This document shows, piece by piece, positions 47,189 through 57,082 of a stretch of 64,000 nucleotides of DNA. The stretch is from Pyrenochaeta sp. MPI-SDFR-AT-0127 (Eukaryota; Ascomycota; Dothideomycetes; Pleosporales; Cucurbitariaceae), in the NCBI GenBank assembly GCA_020747015.1, contig JAGTJM010000020.1:1-64000 (forward strand). Reading direction: 5' to 3'. The first letter of the stretch is position 1. Each line of letters starts with the position of its first letter. The translations under genes and the position numbers were made by a program. Below the pieces are notes generated by a model, which was not told the DNA's origin, did no database searches, and worked only from the letters and a program-made list of their open reading frames with translations.

Positions 47189-48598
47189 GACTTGAGAGTG
47201 AGAAATGGAGATAGACTTGTAACTCGGGGGTAAAAGAAGCAACAAATGGCCAGGCTTCTAGTTTTCAGCTGGGCTTTAAGATTCGTATTGTTTCATGAGC
47301 TACTCTTAGCGCTACTTAAAAGAGGTCAAGATTGTGTGTGCTATGGTGGGATGAGGCCAATCGTGGCGCAAGGCTGGAGCAGGGAGAACCTGTCGTGCAT
47401 CGCCAAGAGACGGGATCTGTTCGTACCTCGCGTACGATGCGAAGGACTTGATGGTCATTTCCCGATACTCCTAGAACCAGCTTTTAGAGACAATCCCATC
47501 CTAGATTATGATCTCTCTACGAAATTCGGTCTTAATGGATCCCATGGACCTGCATACATTGTCTAAGTGTAGTTGTGTTTTTTCTCGCACGTTTACGGCC
47601 TCACTTGGAAATCGACGACGCCCTGTTCTCATCTAACAGAAAGGGGGCATACTGTCCCTGCACGCATATCGACGGTACGGTACGCCTGAAGAACGTGTTG
47701 CATAAGATTTGATGAGCGGGCGTGCGAGGGGCATGATTTTCGATCGACTTCTCTGACAGAAATTTGTGGCGTCAACCCCTCGTTCTGAGGCTGAGATTAC
47801 CTCGGAAGCGAGTCCAATTTGTGATAGAGTCCAATGAAAAGCAAGAAGAGACATATGCAAGATAACGAAGTTGTATGATTGAGTGAACTGTACATAAGAC
47901 GAGAGAGGAGACATTAGAAGTGACTAAAAAGGAGGAGACTATGCAGCGGGCAGCGAACAACCTGTCATGAACGGCTTTGGCCGTGAATACTCTAATCACT
48001 TCCCATAGACAGTCGACATGAAGGCTTCGACGATGTGCCACTGCGGTGAAGCCTGCCCAACTGTGGGGTGAGGTTGTATGTCATCAGTATATTCTATGTC
48101 CTTCATGGAAGATGAGAAGCGTCAAAGGAAATCTACAGTAGCAGGCTACAAATCGAGTAGAGATTTTACCAAGTATCTCTTCTGAGATGAATCAAATGTA
48201 TAGACACAGGAGAAACAATGAAAATTCCCTGTTGGGTATGGATTCCATAGAAGGCGCATCATACGTGAGTTCAGACACGAGACGATCGGCATGAATCTGC
48301 CTATAGGCGCGAAACAATTCCAAGACTTACTAGATCAAGAAGGGTTCACAATACACATGGTCTGATCAGGGGCGAGGGTGTGGGAAGGTAGATCCTAGGC
48401 AGATGATCACATAACACTGGAGTTAGGAGGGAGCAAGGTTTGACGGGATATCATACCATCACGAATGTAGGCCTTGGATGGTTCTATCGAGCAATTTGAA
48501 TTAACAACTGGTATTCTCAGATGCTTTCAGAGAAGCTACTGACCTTCTGGAAATGCCAAGAAGCAAGAGCTAGAGTCGTTTAACGCACTCAAGTGACT
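47189..48598. other. intergenic gap at the accessory/core boundary
   Basis: 1.4 kb between the 5' end of the Cys-rich protein gene and the 3' end of the SNU66 gene. No gene is supported (frames of 106 and 93 codons are unrecognisable). It is the last long gap before the dense housekeeping block. Confidence 0.45.
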
Positions 48599-50638
48599 CT
48601 ACAACAGTCGAACACCAGCAGTCTTGTGCTTCTTCGCCTGTTGATCCAGCGCATTACCAAAACCACCGCCACCAGATCTGCTAGCTTCCAAAGAGCTTTC
48701 AGCCATCTTCTTCTTCTCGGCGGCGACTTTATCGAGGTACTTCTTCGTCTTTGTGTTGCCACTACCTTTTCCGTGAAACTGATGACTGAGCTGCTTGAAC
48801 GCTTCTTTCTGGTTCATCTGGCGTCCATGCTCGTCAACGTAGTTGAGCTCAACATTGGGCTTGTACTCTTTGTTGAAGATCTCGGCGAGCTTTCTGCTCT
48901 CGCTCATGTCGGCGTTTGTGTTTTGTTTGCGAGCCCATTCCTCACGTTCGCGTGGAGTCATGGTATTCCACCGGGCTGACCCTCGCTCACGTTCACGTGC
49001 TACCTTGCGCTGACGCTCTGCATCTGCTTCAGCTTTCAGCTTGTCAGCCAGGAACTTCTGGCGATCGCGATAGTGTGCGTTCTTATCGGTGGGGTCGGTA
49101 TGGGCTACCAAGCCACGTTGTTTGAGGAGAGCAAGAGTGGCGCCCAGGCCTTGGTCGACTGTCTTCTCGGCCTCAAGGCCCGTATCGGTGATGTCAATGG
49201 AGCGAGCGCGAGAGATGCTGCGCTCTCGAGCATCTTCAGCTTCAGCAGCTTCAGCGTATGATTGCTCCATGTCCAAGTCGCCATCCTCGTCAGCAATTGG
49301 ACCTTCACCCATCGACCTGATGCCTTCAGAGACATGACTTGATTTCCGTCGTTTCCGCCGTTCGTCTTCTTCTTGTTCGATGTCTCCGATATTGGTACCC
49401 AGGTTCTGGACAAACTCGGTTGTTTCATCAATAACCAGGGCAGGGGCGTCCACATCTTCTGTAGACTCAAGCACGTCAGGCTGGGGTGTTGAGGCTTCCT
49501 CACGTAACTGTCGCGCCAAGTCTTCTGGACGCAACTTTTTGCGCTTCTTGAGAGCCTTCTGACGTTGGGCTGCAAGGATGGTTTGAAGATCATCATCATC
49601 AACGAAGGATTCGTCGAACATACTCTTCTTCTTTTGCTTTGGTACAGCGGCTTCGCCTCCGTCAAGTTCCATATCCTCGACAGTAGGCTCTTCTGCTGGT
49701 ATGGTGAACATATCCTCGTCATCCTCGATGCGTTCCCGCTTGGCCTTCTTGCTCTTCTTCTTTTTCGGCTTCTTCATCTTTACCTCAGACACGTCCATAT
49801 AGTCGTTCACTGGAGCGTCGTCATTGAGGATGTCGAGGCTGATGGCGACTCTCTTCGGCTTGGCCAGACCATCCGCTTCAGTTTGTACGTCTTCAACTGT
49901 TCGGCCTTGGCCATTCAGGGTGAACGCTTTTCCCTTCTTGCCCTCAATCTCCTCGTCATACTGTGCAAGGATCGAGGTCTGGCCTGACTCGTCCATGTCG
50001 TTTGGGTCGTATACGCGCTTTCGCTTCTTGGAGTCGAGCCTCTCTTGTAATCTCTCTTTCTCCTTGAGTGCTACCGCCTCCAGCTCGTCGTCGTCTTCTG
50101 CATCGACTGCGGTGTCTTTCAGAACTAGGATCTGGTCTTCGTCGTCGAATTGGTCCACCTCGTGGCCGACTTTGACTCCCGCAAGGTCGGCTTCGGTATA
50201 TTGTAGTGCCTCGCGTTCCTGGCGCTCCCGTTCCTCGAGCTCTTGCTGCATCTGTTCAGCCTTGGCAATCTTCTTCTGGCGCTTTTTGCTGCTCTTAAGC
50301 CACGACATATCGTCAGCGTCATCGCCTTCGTCGGCGAGACCCTTGCCATCCAGCTTCGCGAAGCGCGCAGCCTTTTCGCGCTCCTTTTTTATTGTGGCCG
50401 CGCGCTGTTCGCGCTTCTTCTTCGCTTCTGCTTCATCTTGTAGCTTCTTCCAGTTGTCGTATGCAGCGGCCTGGCGGGTGTCGATGGTGCTCGCAGGATC
50501 ATCGTCGGAGTCGTCGCCTTCCTGCGCAGGCTTGAAGGATGGACCCGAGGACGCGGCGGAAGCGCTAGAGCCAGGCAGCGCTGGCAGGCCCATAGACAGG
50601 CGGATCTTGTTCGCCTCCTCAATGGATAGGTCCGCCAT
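48599..50638 (-). CDS. SNU66/SART1-family U4/U6.U5 tri-snRNP protein
   Basis: Nuclear splicing factor of the tri-snRNP, about 679 residues, single exon. The N-terminus, SIEEANKIRLSMGLPALP, is a Hub1-interaction (HIND) motif as in yeast Snu66. A long charged middle follows with Lys/Glu-rich helices and acidic patches (e.g. YDNWKKLQDEAEAKKKREQR, KKKSKKAKRERIEDDEDMF), typical for the family. The conserved C-terminal SART1 segment is GLGATLALLKQRG, then ELNYVDEHGRQMNQKEAFKQ and LSHQFHGKGSGNTKTKKYL, one of the best conserved parts. High codon bias makes long antisense frames (for example plus strand 49824-50693), which are shadows. Confidence 0.95.
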   Translation of the reverse strand: MADLSIEEANKIRLSMGLPALPGSSASAASSGPSFKPAQEGDDSDDDPASTIDTRQAAAYDNWKKLQDEAEAKKKREQRAATIKKEREKAARFAKLDGKGLADEGDDADDMSWLKSSKKRQKKIAKAEQMQQELEERERQEREALQYTEADLAGVKVGHEVDQFDDEDQILVLKDTAVDAEDDDELEAVALKEKERLQERLDSKKRKRVYDPNDMDESGQTSILAQYDEEIEGKKGKAFTLNGQGRTVEDVQTEADGLAKPKRVAISLDILNDDAPVNDYMDVSEVKMKKPKKKKSKKAKRERIEDDEDMFTIPAEEPTVEDMELDGGEAAVPKQKKKSMFDESFVDDDDLQTILAAQRQKALKKRKKLRPEDLARQLREEASTPQPDVLESTEDVDAPALVIDETTEFVQNLGTNIGDIEQEEDERRKRRKSSHVSEGIRSMGEGPIADEDGDLDMEQSYAEAAEAEDARERSISRARSIDITDTGLEAEKTVDQGLGATLALLKQRGLVAHTDPTDKNAHYRDRQKFLADKLKAEADAERQRKVARERERGSARWNTMTPREREEWARKQNTNADMSESRKLAEIFNKEYKPNVELNYVDEHGRQMNQKEAFKQLSHQFHGKGSGNTKTKKYLDKVAAEKKKMAESSLEASRSGGGGFGNALDQQAKKHKTAGVRLL

Positions 50639-51413
50639 AGTGATGAGGGGGGGTGCTGGGCGGGTTGTTGATGGGCGGCCCAGGAGAGTATGAGGGCGAG
50701 TTGCAGCGTAACCAGTACTGGTGGTATGTTTGTATCGCTGTCACGTGGGTTCCAGACGTGAGAAGAGAGGGTGAATTGCTAGGAAAAAGTCGTTCCTGCC
50801 ACTTGATCTAAGCCACAGGGAAGCTGCGAAGTTCAGGCTGCGGCAAAGTCGTGACTTCCGTCGCAACTTCCGCCGAGCCGCGCTAACCACTAGCGCGCCG
50901 CAGATCAGCCGAGAGCTACAAAAAAAAGTTGATGCTCGCAACCGTCTGCTTCTCTCACCACCAACCTGTGCCAGAATTCCCGTCCGCCTTTCGGGGTGTG
51001 TTTGGTTGAAATCTGGCAGTTCGTCCGTCCCATGGAGCCATCTCTCTTTCATAGATGGTTTCGGACGACAGGTTGAAGAGTGAGTCGGCGCGTAACAGAA
51101 GCCTGAGTTCACCGCAAGGTTCGAGCTCGGTGGACGGGGCGTTGCCAGGCGGACTGATTCCTGTTCCCTTTTGCTAGGCCGTCGGCCACTGATGCTTGGG
51201 ACAAACCCAGTCGGCTACATACTGATGATATACGCTTTTCCTCTGTTCAGCAATTCAAATCTGATACCGAGATATCTGACGTGCAGACACCGACAGGCTT
51301 CGCATGCCAGTCTCTCTCTCACGTCTTTCCAATGATTACGGGATGGATAGAGCATGGCGTCTTCCAGTGGGCCATTTGGCGCATGGCTCGGTCATTATGT
51401 CTACACCAACACT
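50639..51413. other. intergenic region upstream of SNU66
   Basis: About 775 bases between the SNU66 start and the 3' end of the peptidyl-tRNA hydrolase gene, both on the minus strand. It should hold the SNU66 promoter and the other gene's 3' UTR. GC-rich around 50640-51150; no gene. Confidence 0.45.
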
Positions 51414-52056
51414 CTACAGCAGCTTCAGATGCCCAGTGACCTGATCTATGACACCCTTGGGCGCTGGCCCTATTCCCAGTACTGTCGCGCTCCCACTGGC
51501 GATCTGTGTCCGTCCTGCGTCATGGATAACGTGTGCCACGATTCCCAAGCTCACGGCTTGCGCCTGCAGAATCTCCAGTTCCTCCTCGCTCTTGACCTGC
51601 AGTGCAACCTTTGCCTGGCCCATGTGTTCCCATCGCTTGAGGATGGTCGAGTTGGGTGCGTGCCGTAGGAAGTGCTTGTAGCAAGCCAGTGTCGCGTGCC
51701 CGCATTGTGCCCCAATCTTGCCTGGCATGTGTTAGACCTTGCTGTTCAACCAAGTGAACCAAAAAGTTAGACAAACCCTTTGTCATGCCCAGATCTGTCC
51801 TCACCACCAACACCATCTTGCACTCTTCGGTATGGCCTGGGAACTCGGCTGGCGCTGTGTCATCCTCTTCGTCGCTCGACTCTTCCTCGTCCGAGTCGCC
51901 TGTCTTCTTGTCTTTGCCCTGTGGAGGCTGGGATATGGGACTTCCGCCAAAGAGACCCAGTGACTTCGCCTGTCCAAGCATGTAGCCAGTGACACCGGCA
52001 ACAATGGCGCATGCAACCGCAATGTTTGCGGTCGAAGGCTGTGATGAGTCTTGCAT
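51414..52056 (-). CDS. PTH2: peptidyl-tRNA hydrolase 2 (PTH2 type)
   Basis: Frees tRNA from drop-off peptidyl-tRNA. Exons are 51777-52056 and 51414-51721, about 195 residues. The N-terminal part holds one membrane helix (ANIAVACAIVAGVTGYMLG), as in PTH2 proteins anchored in the mitochondrial outer membrane, then an acidic linker (DSDEEESSDEEDD). The catalytic domain starts with CKMVLVVRTDLGMTKGKIGAQCGHA across the intron and continues with HMGQAKVALQVKSEEEL, HVIHDAGRTQIASGS and TVLGIGPAP, all family hallmarks. The frame is open further upstream to 52311, but the family starts near the membrane helix, so I chose the ATG at 52056. The divergent gene starts 253 bases away. Confidence 0.93.
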
Positions 52057-52309
52057 CTGTGCGGTATGCTGCGAGATGTGGGGAGAAATTGAGAAGAACT
52101 GTATAGAAACAACCACACGATACGAATTCTTCCTAACAGGCGTAGAGGTTTTCTTAGCAGGTTTCTTGGGTTGTGGTTGCGTAGGCGCCTCCGCCCGCAT
52201 CTCTGGGAGCTTCGCTAGCGTGGCCCGTGATCTCGAATTTCTTTGCGGACCTCCGTGCCACTCATCTGCAGCCATCACGAGCAGCACCACGCTGACTCCC
52301 ATCGCTACC
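52057..52309. promoter_or_regulatory. divergent promoter of PTH2 and the bL28m gene
   Basis: 253 bases separate the start codons of two divergently transcribed genes for translation factors tied to mitochondria. Both coding frames run open through this interval, which could hide longer N-termini. No TATA box was recognised. Confidence 0.5.
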
Positions 52310-53779
52310 ATGCATCCCCGGTGTCAATTGCTTTCCGGGCGCCTGTCCGCCAATGGACTGGCATTCCGTGCTGCACAGTCGACGCAGCGGGCCTATGCGA
52401 CATCCACTCCCTCTCCCACACCCTCTCCCCCAGTCAAAAATCCATTACAACGACGACGCGGCGGCGATCTCGGCTCTCATCTCCCCAAGCATGTCATTCC
52501 AAAGGACGCTTATATCCCCGCATATCCGTACGGCGACCACGCGCTTTTTAAGCAAGCGAACAAGGGCCTGTATGGCGAGCAGATGATTCAATTCGGCAAC
52601 AATGTGTCCGAGGAGACCGAGACCAAGACACGGCGGAACTGGAAGCCCAACGTGCTCTCCAAGAGCCTATACTCGGTCGCATTGAAGAAGAGGATCAAGC
52701 TCCGTATCACCGCCAAGGTGCTGAAGACAATCGACCGCGAAGGTGGTCTCGACGAATATCTACTCAGGGACAACGAACACCGCATCAAAGAGTTGGGACC
52801 TATGGGATGGGCTCTGCGATGGACGTTGATGCAAAAGCCAGAGGTCATCGCGCGGTTGCGAACAGACGCTGCTGCTTTGGGAATCGATCAGGCTACCATC
52901 GACAAGCAGTGGCCGACACCTCAGATGATGGCTCAGCAGAACGCTGCCCAGGCTGTGATTGCGAATGCGTTCCAGCATGAGGGATTTGGAGAAACAGAAG
53001 CGCAGGAAATGTGGGCCCCTGAAGAAACTGAAGCTGGTCCGGACGGTGACAGCTCCCTAGCTCTCTCGAAGCCAGAGAGGAAGGCCGCTGCCAATGCTGC
53101 CATTGAATACAACAGGGCGGTCAAAGCTGCTCAGCGGTATTTGAGCCGAGGGCTCGTCGACAGCGAAGAGGAAGGTCTGAAGCTAGCATTCGTGCGGGCA
53201 AAGGAACGTACAGAAGCAAGATCCCGTCTCCAGCAGGATTTCAAAACAAAAGTCGGGCAACAATTCAACGATGAGCATGTCCAAGAGATCCGGACGCGGT
53301 TCAATCTACCTAATATCAAAGACCGCACAGCTAGGAAGATCGCCTACAACCAATGGAAACGACAGCAAATTGAAGAGGCTGGTGGCTACGATGCTTGGAA
53401 GGAAACATTTGGTGCCGAAAAGGCTGCCGCACGAGCAGCCATGATCGAAGAAGCTGGCGGCCCGGAGGCATGGCAAGCGAACAGGAAAGCCATGTACGCA
53501 CAGTTGATCGAAGAGGCCGAGACTGCCTCTACCAACGAGAACCTAGATGCGGAGAGGCGGAGCTACCTCGAGACAGCCATCAACAAGGCTGATAGAGCGA
53601 TCAAGGCCACGGCTGCTGGTGGCCATGAAGACTATGTAGATTTGACATTGGAGGAGCTTCGCCAAAGTCGGTCTGCAAGCCTCCTATCACAAGCCTCAAC
53701 ACAAGGGAATGTCGGAGATGCGTGGGCGGCGCTAATTAGTTCAAGCAACAGATCTGCGGATAGCCGACTGAATGCATAG
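52310..53779 (+). CDS. MRPL24: mitochondrial large-subunit ribosomal protein bL28m (Mrpl24)
   Basis: Component of the mitochondrial 54S ribosomal subunit. Single exon, about 489 residues from ATG 52310. The first 35 residues are Arg/Ser/Ala-rich without acids and fit a mitochondrial import signal. The L28 core is GLYGEQMIQFGNNVSEETET, TRRNWKPNV, then SLYSVALKKRIKLRITAKVL and TIDREGGLDEYLL, with the usual LGPMGWALRW downstream. The long helical, Ala/Glu-rich C-terminal extension of over 250 residues is typical of fungal mitochondrial versions, which are much longer than bacterial L28 (about 80 residues). The frame is open upstream of the ATG, without family sequence. Confidence 0.93.
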   Translation: MHPRCQLLSGRLSANGLAFRAAQSTQRAYATSTPSPTPSPPVKNPLQRRRGGDLGSHLPKHVIPKDAYIPAYPYGDHALFKQANKGLYGEQMIQFGNNVSEETETKTRRNWKPNVLSKSLYSVALKKRIKLRITAKVLKTIDREGGLDEYLLRDNEHRIKELGPMGWALRWTLMQKPEVIARLRTDAAALGIDQATIDKQWPTPQMMAQQNAAQAVIANAFQHEGFGETEAQEMWAPEETEAGPDGDSSLALSKPERKAAANAAIEYNRAVKAAQRYLSRGLVDSEEEGLKLAFVRAKERTEARSRLQQDFKTKVGQQFNDEHVQEIRTRFNLPNIKDRTARKIAYNQWKRQQIEEAGGYDAWKETFGAEKAAARAAMIEEAGGPEAWQANRKAMYAQLIEEAETASTNENLDAERRSYLETAINKADRAIKATAAGGHEDYVDLTLEELRQSRSASLLSQASTQGNVGDAWAALISSSNRSADSRLNA

Positions 53780-54129
53780 GTGGTGGAGTGAAGTCCAAGA
53801 CTGGTCTGTATCAACACTGTGCATAATCCATGTAACTATATAGCATCAGAGGGAGCAATAATTAGACAGCATTCTTCGGCTACCGAACGTGTCAATGTGT
53901 CATTTCATTGTCGAGGATGATGAGCACTTTATGTATTTGATATGAAAGACTTCGCCATGTTTTAGCATCCACTTCTGTGTAACACAAGTCACCGTAAAGT
54001 ATTACAGAGTTGCCTATTTGAACCAGTCTCCAAGGTGCGTCAGAATATCATTTCATTCAGACTCCAGGCTAACTTCTATCACTTTTTCATGTCAACATAT
54101 CTACAGCCACACAGCAATGTCTCTCGCTT
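53780..54129. other. short intergenic gap between convergent genes
   Basis: About 350 bases holding the 3' UTRs of the bL28m gene and the carotenoid-oxygenase-family gene. Nothing else seen. Confidence 0.5.
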
Positions 54130-55701
54130 CTACGGAGCAAACTGCTCGAGTGCACCTCTGCCACTAATCTTCAGTTCAGGAATCACCTTGAACAAGCTTT
54201 TTCGCTCTGGCAAAGCAGCAGCGTCAACCCAGTTTCCATGGACCTGTGCCTTTACATGCAGAGGAAGTTGGACAATAGCAATCGGCTTCTCAAACTCTTT
54301 GGTGTCCAGCACGACGATATCGTTGCGGTTTGCAGCCCGGCGCTCAACCATGGCAAGCACCCATCCATCACCCTCTGGCGCATCGGGTGTTCGAGGAACA
54401 AAAATGGGTTCCTGGACTAGCGAGTCGTCGCCAGCGTAGAACCAGCGCGTCTTGCCCGTCTTGTTGCTGTGCATGGCCAGTCCATTGAGGCCGTGGAAGA
54501 TGTTGTTGCCGCCGTCGGACTTCTCCGGAATGAAGACGTTGAGGAAGAGATGGTCGTACTGTTTTGTCATGAAGCGCTCGTCGATGCGAGGGAATTCCGA
54601 GGGCACGTCGAGCACCATGACGGGGTCGGGGACGGTGCTGCCCGTAGGCTTGCTGAGATCGAGTTCCCAGCGCACAAAGTCAGCCTTTGCATCTGGCGCG
54701 GGCAGTTTGCCGTCCACGGTGGGAAAGAAGGGGAATGCATTGTCGTGCACTCGCGAGGTCTCCAAGTATAGTTTGCCGTCGGGTGTTTCCCATGCGCCGC
54801 CAGTGTGGATCAGCATGCTGTTCTTCCAGGAGTACACCCTGTGCTCCCCTGGTTGCCATCCAGCCGGTAGAGGTGTGCTTTTCCGCCGGGGAATGACGAT
54901 GAAGGTAGCTGGCCGCTCGTAACTCCATGACCAATGCTGCTTGCCAGTTTTCATTCGTTCCACGTCAGTTTCAAAGGGCCAGAGCACGAGAATGACCCAG
55001 TTGGGAGTGATGGCAGAATCATGGATGGGTGCAGTCCAGGGCGACTCGATCCATTGCTCGTCGTGCTTTTTGCCGTCTTTATCGAGAGTGTAAATTACGA
55101 TGTCCTTGCTTGCGAGGCCCCTGGCTTCATAACCATAGACAACCAGTTCGTTTGTAAAAGGGTCAATTTTTGGGTGGGCTGTGAACGTCTGCGACTTGAC
55201 TTGACCTGCGAATGGGTCATAACCCAGCGTTTCGAGTGTGTCCGGGCTGACAGAGTATGGCAGGGCACTTTCCTTGAGAGCCAGAAGATGATTCGCCCAG
55301 TAGACCAAGTTGGTGTTGGCAGTTGAGTCCACAGCAGCCCTCACACAGGGATGGTGGGTGTAAGGGTTGCGATAAAGCCCAAAGAGCGCCTTGTTAGCCC
55401 TTCGCTCTAACAGGTACCGTTCCGTTTCAACATATTTCATCTTCATGTCGACATGTCCATTGTGTATCCGGAACGCGGAGATATTACCGTCTCCATCAAG
55501 AGGGACATTGTTTGGGTGAGGTGGAACGAAAGGATCACACATGACTCGGTAGAAGGTTCCATCAATACCTGATGGGATTTTACCGAAGACAACAAGATCT
55601 CCTATCTCTCCTTCAAGTCGGCATGGCAAGCTGGAGCCAGCAAGATCAAAGGCTACAGGCCACTTGGTTTCGAGACCTTCGTATCCAGTTGTCTGGGCCA
55701 T
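54130..55701 (-). CDS. carotenoid oxygenase / stilbene dioxygenase family enzyme
   Basis: Non-haem iron dioxygenase of the RPE65/carotenoid cleavage family, more like the lignostilbene or resveratrol-cleaving fungal branch (e.g. CAO-1) than carotenoid enzymes; substrate inferred. Single exon, about 523 residues. The first ATG is 55701; the frame is open to 55743, but only a TTG lies there. The seven-bladed propeller's iron ligands are present: His near 176 (FTAHPKIDP), 227 (APIHDSAIT), 299 (SMLIHTGGAWE) and 488 (AQVHGNWV). The N-terminal GTFYRVMCDPFVPP and the C-terminal DGWVLAMVERR and NDIVVLDTKEFEKPIA segments also fit. No transmembrane part or signal peptide is seen, so probably cytosolic. 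Confidence 0.92.
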   Translation of the reverse strand: MAQTTGYEGLETKWPVAFDLAGSSLPCRLEGEIGDLVVFGKIPSGIDGTFYRVMCDPFVPPHPNNVPLDGDGNISAFRIHNGHVDMKMKYVETERYLLERRANKALFGLYRNPYTHHPCVRAAVDSTANTNLVYWANHLLALKESALPYSVSPDTLETLGYDPFAGQVKSQTFTAHPKIDPFTNELVVYGYEARGLASKDIVIYTLDKDGKKHDEQWIESPWTAPIHDSAITPNWVILVLWPFETDVERMKTGKQHWSWSYERPATFIVIPRRKSTPLPAGWQPGEHRVYSWKNSMLIHTGGAWETPDGKLYLETSRVHDNAFPFFPTVDGKLPAPDAKADFVRWELDLSKPTGSTVPDPVMVLDVPSEFPRIDERFMTKQYDHLFLNVFIPEKSDGGNNIFHGLNGLAMHSNKTGKTRWFYAGDDSLVQEPIFVPRTPDAPEGDGWVLAMVERRAANRNDIVVLDTKEFEKPIAIVQLPLHVKAQVHGNWVDAAALPERKSLFKVIPELKISGRGALEQFAP

Positions 55702-57082
55702 GGTGTATATATTTAAAGGAAGGAAAAATTTGCTGCTCAGCAAAGATGAATCAAAGCTATCTCGGGGGTAGATGAAAGTTTAATTGGAAGGTCCAAGATC
55801 ACCTACTGCAGGGCACATTCTTATATTTTCAGCATTGCCTGTCCAACGGAATCATTGCTGTGCCTCAATGTGCGGACGAATCTTGCATGTGTCTATCGTG
55901 TCACCGTGGGCCTACACTACGGACATATTGCGGTTCAATGCTCTATCAACTTCACTAAGCAGAAACAGTAGGCATAGAAATATAGGCCGAGTGATTGGCT
56001 GGACAAACGGCTGTGGAGACTTCGAAGGGATTGTGGTTTCGGAACGATCGTTCCCCAGCGGGGCCGGGCCGATTCTCACTGCGGACTATTCCCACCCCCT
56101 CATCCTCTTGGGTTAGTACTTCCATTGTGTGTGTAGCCAGCAGATGTTAATTTCAAGTGCCGATACAACATGCTTTACGCTAGCCTCCACTTACCAGGCA
56201 ATGTAGGGAAAAGCGGGGCCAGGTGGGGCGTGAATGTGCTTCACATCGATTATCGTGCTGGACATGAGTATTGTAGTGACCTATTGTATTCACTGTTTTG
56301 TCGCTTAGCAAAATGTCACGCAATCGAGGACCTCGGGAGGGTTGGTGCTTTGGTAGCCTGTAAATCCTGCTTGTTTTACTGCTTACCCTTTGTAGGCTAT
56401 ATCAACCTCAAGCTTCTGCTGCGGCCATGATCGTCACTATCATCCTGCTCTCAAGTGGAGGCAGATACGAATCCCCTGAATTATGGGACTCATCACGAAA
56501 TCTTGCCTAGTTTTCAACTTTGGAGAGCTTATGCGACTTTCTGTATTGTCCAATCGAGGGGACTATAGCAACCAAAAGACAGTGCCATGTTGGCCAACCC
56601 AAAGAACAATTTCGTGGGCGAAATTCGTACATGCCAGAAGCCACCCAAGTATAGGCTAGCTTAAATCAACATTGGTTGCGAGTCTTGCGCCATCACTGCA
56701 TTAGACAGACCAGCAGAATAAGTATATCGCACTGAACTCAAAAGCAGTCTTCACGCATTTCCTCCTTAGATTTGCATTCAAATGTTGCTCTGGCATAGTG
56801 GTGGCTGATGTGCTTATGTCCGGTCAGCAGCCTTGCATGAAGGCGCAGATGAGGCGCTCGCCAACTTCAGCGTCAATTGTCTGCTATTTCGATATCATTC
56901 ATTCTAACCATCAGCGTACGAACATCTAATTACACGCAGTCTACACTTCGAGATGCACCCTATTGTCGTCCCAGTTTAACTTCTTGCCATTCTTTCGTCG
57001 CACTTGGGAATGCCCTCGCGCCTAAGCAAAGCTTCAGCCTCGTGCCTCGCACCGAATAGCACTACACCAAGAGAACTCTAAA
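55702..57082. other. divergent intergenic region, no gene seen
   Basis: About 1.4 kb between the carotenoid-oxygenase-family gene (minus) and the kinase gene (plus); promoters of both lie here. Short frames only. Confidence 0.45.

Noticed and set aside
49824..50693. Long plus-strand frame (289 codons) and others opposite the SNU66 gene
   Set aside because: Antisense shadow of a charged, codon-biased gene; Ser-rich low-complexity translation with no family pattern.
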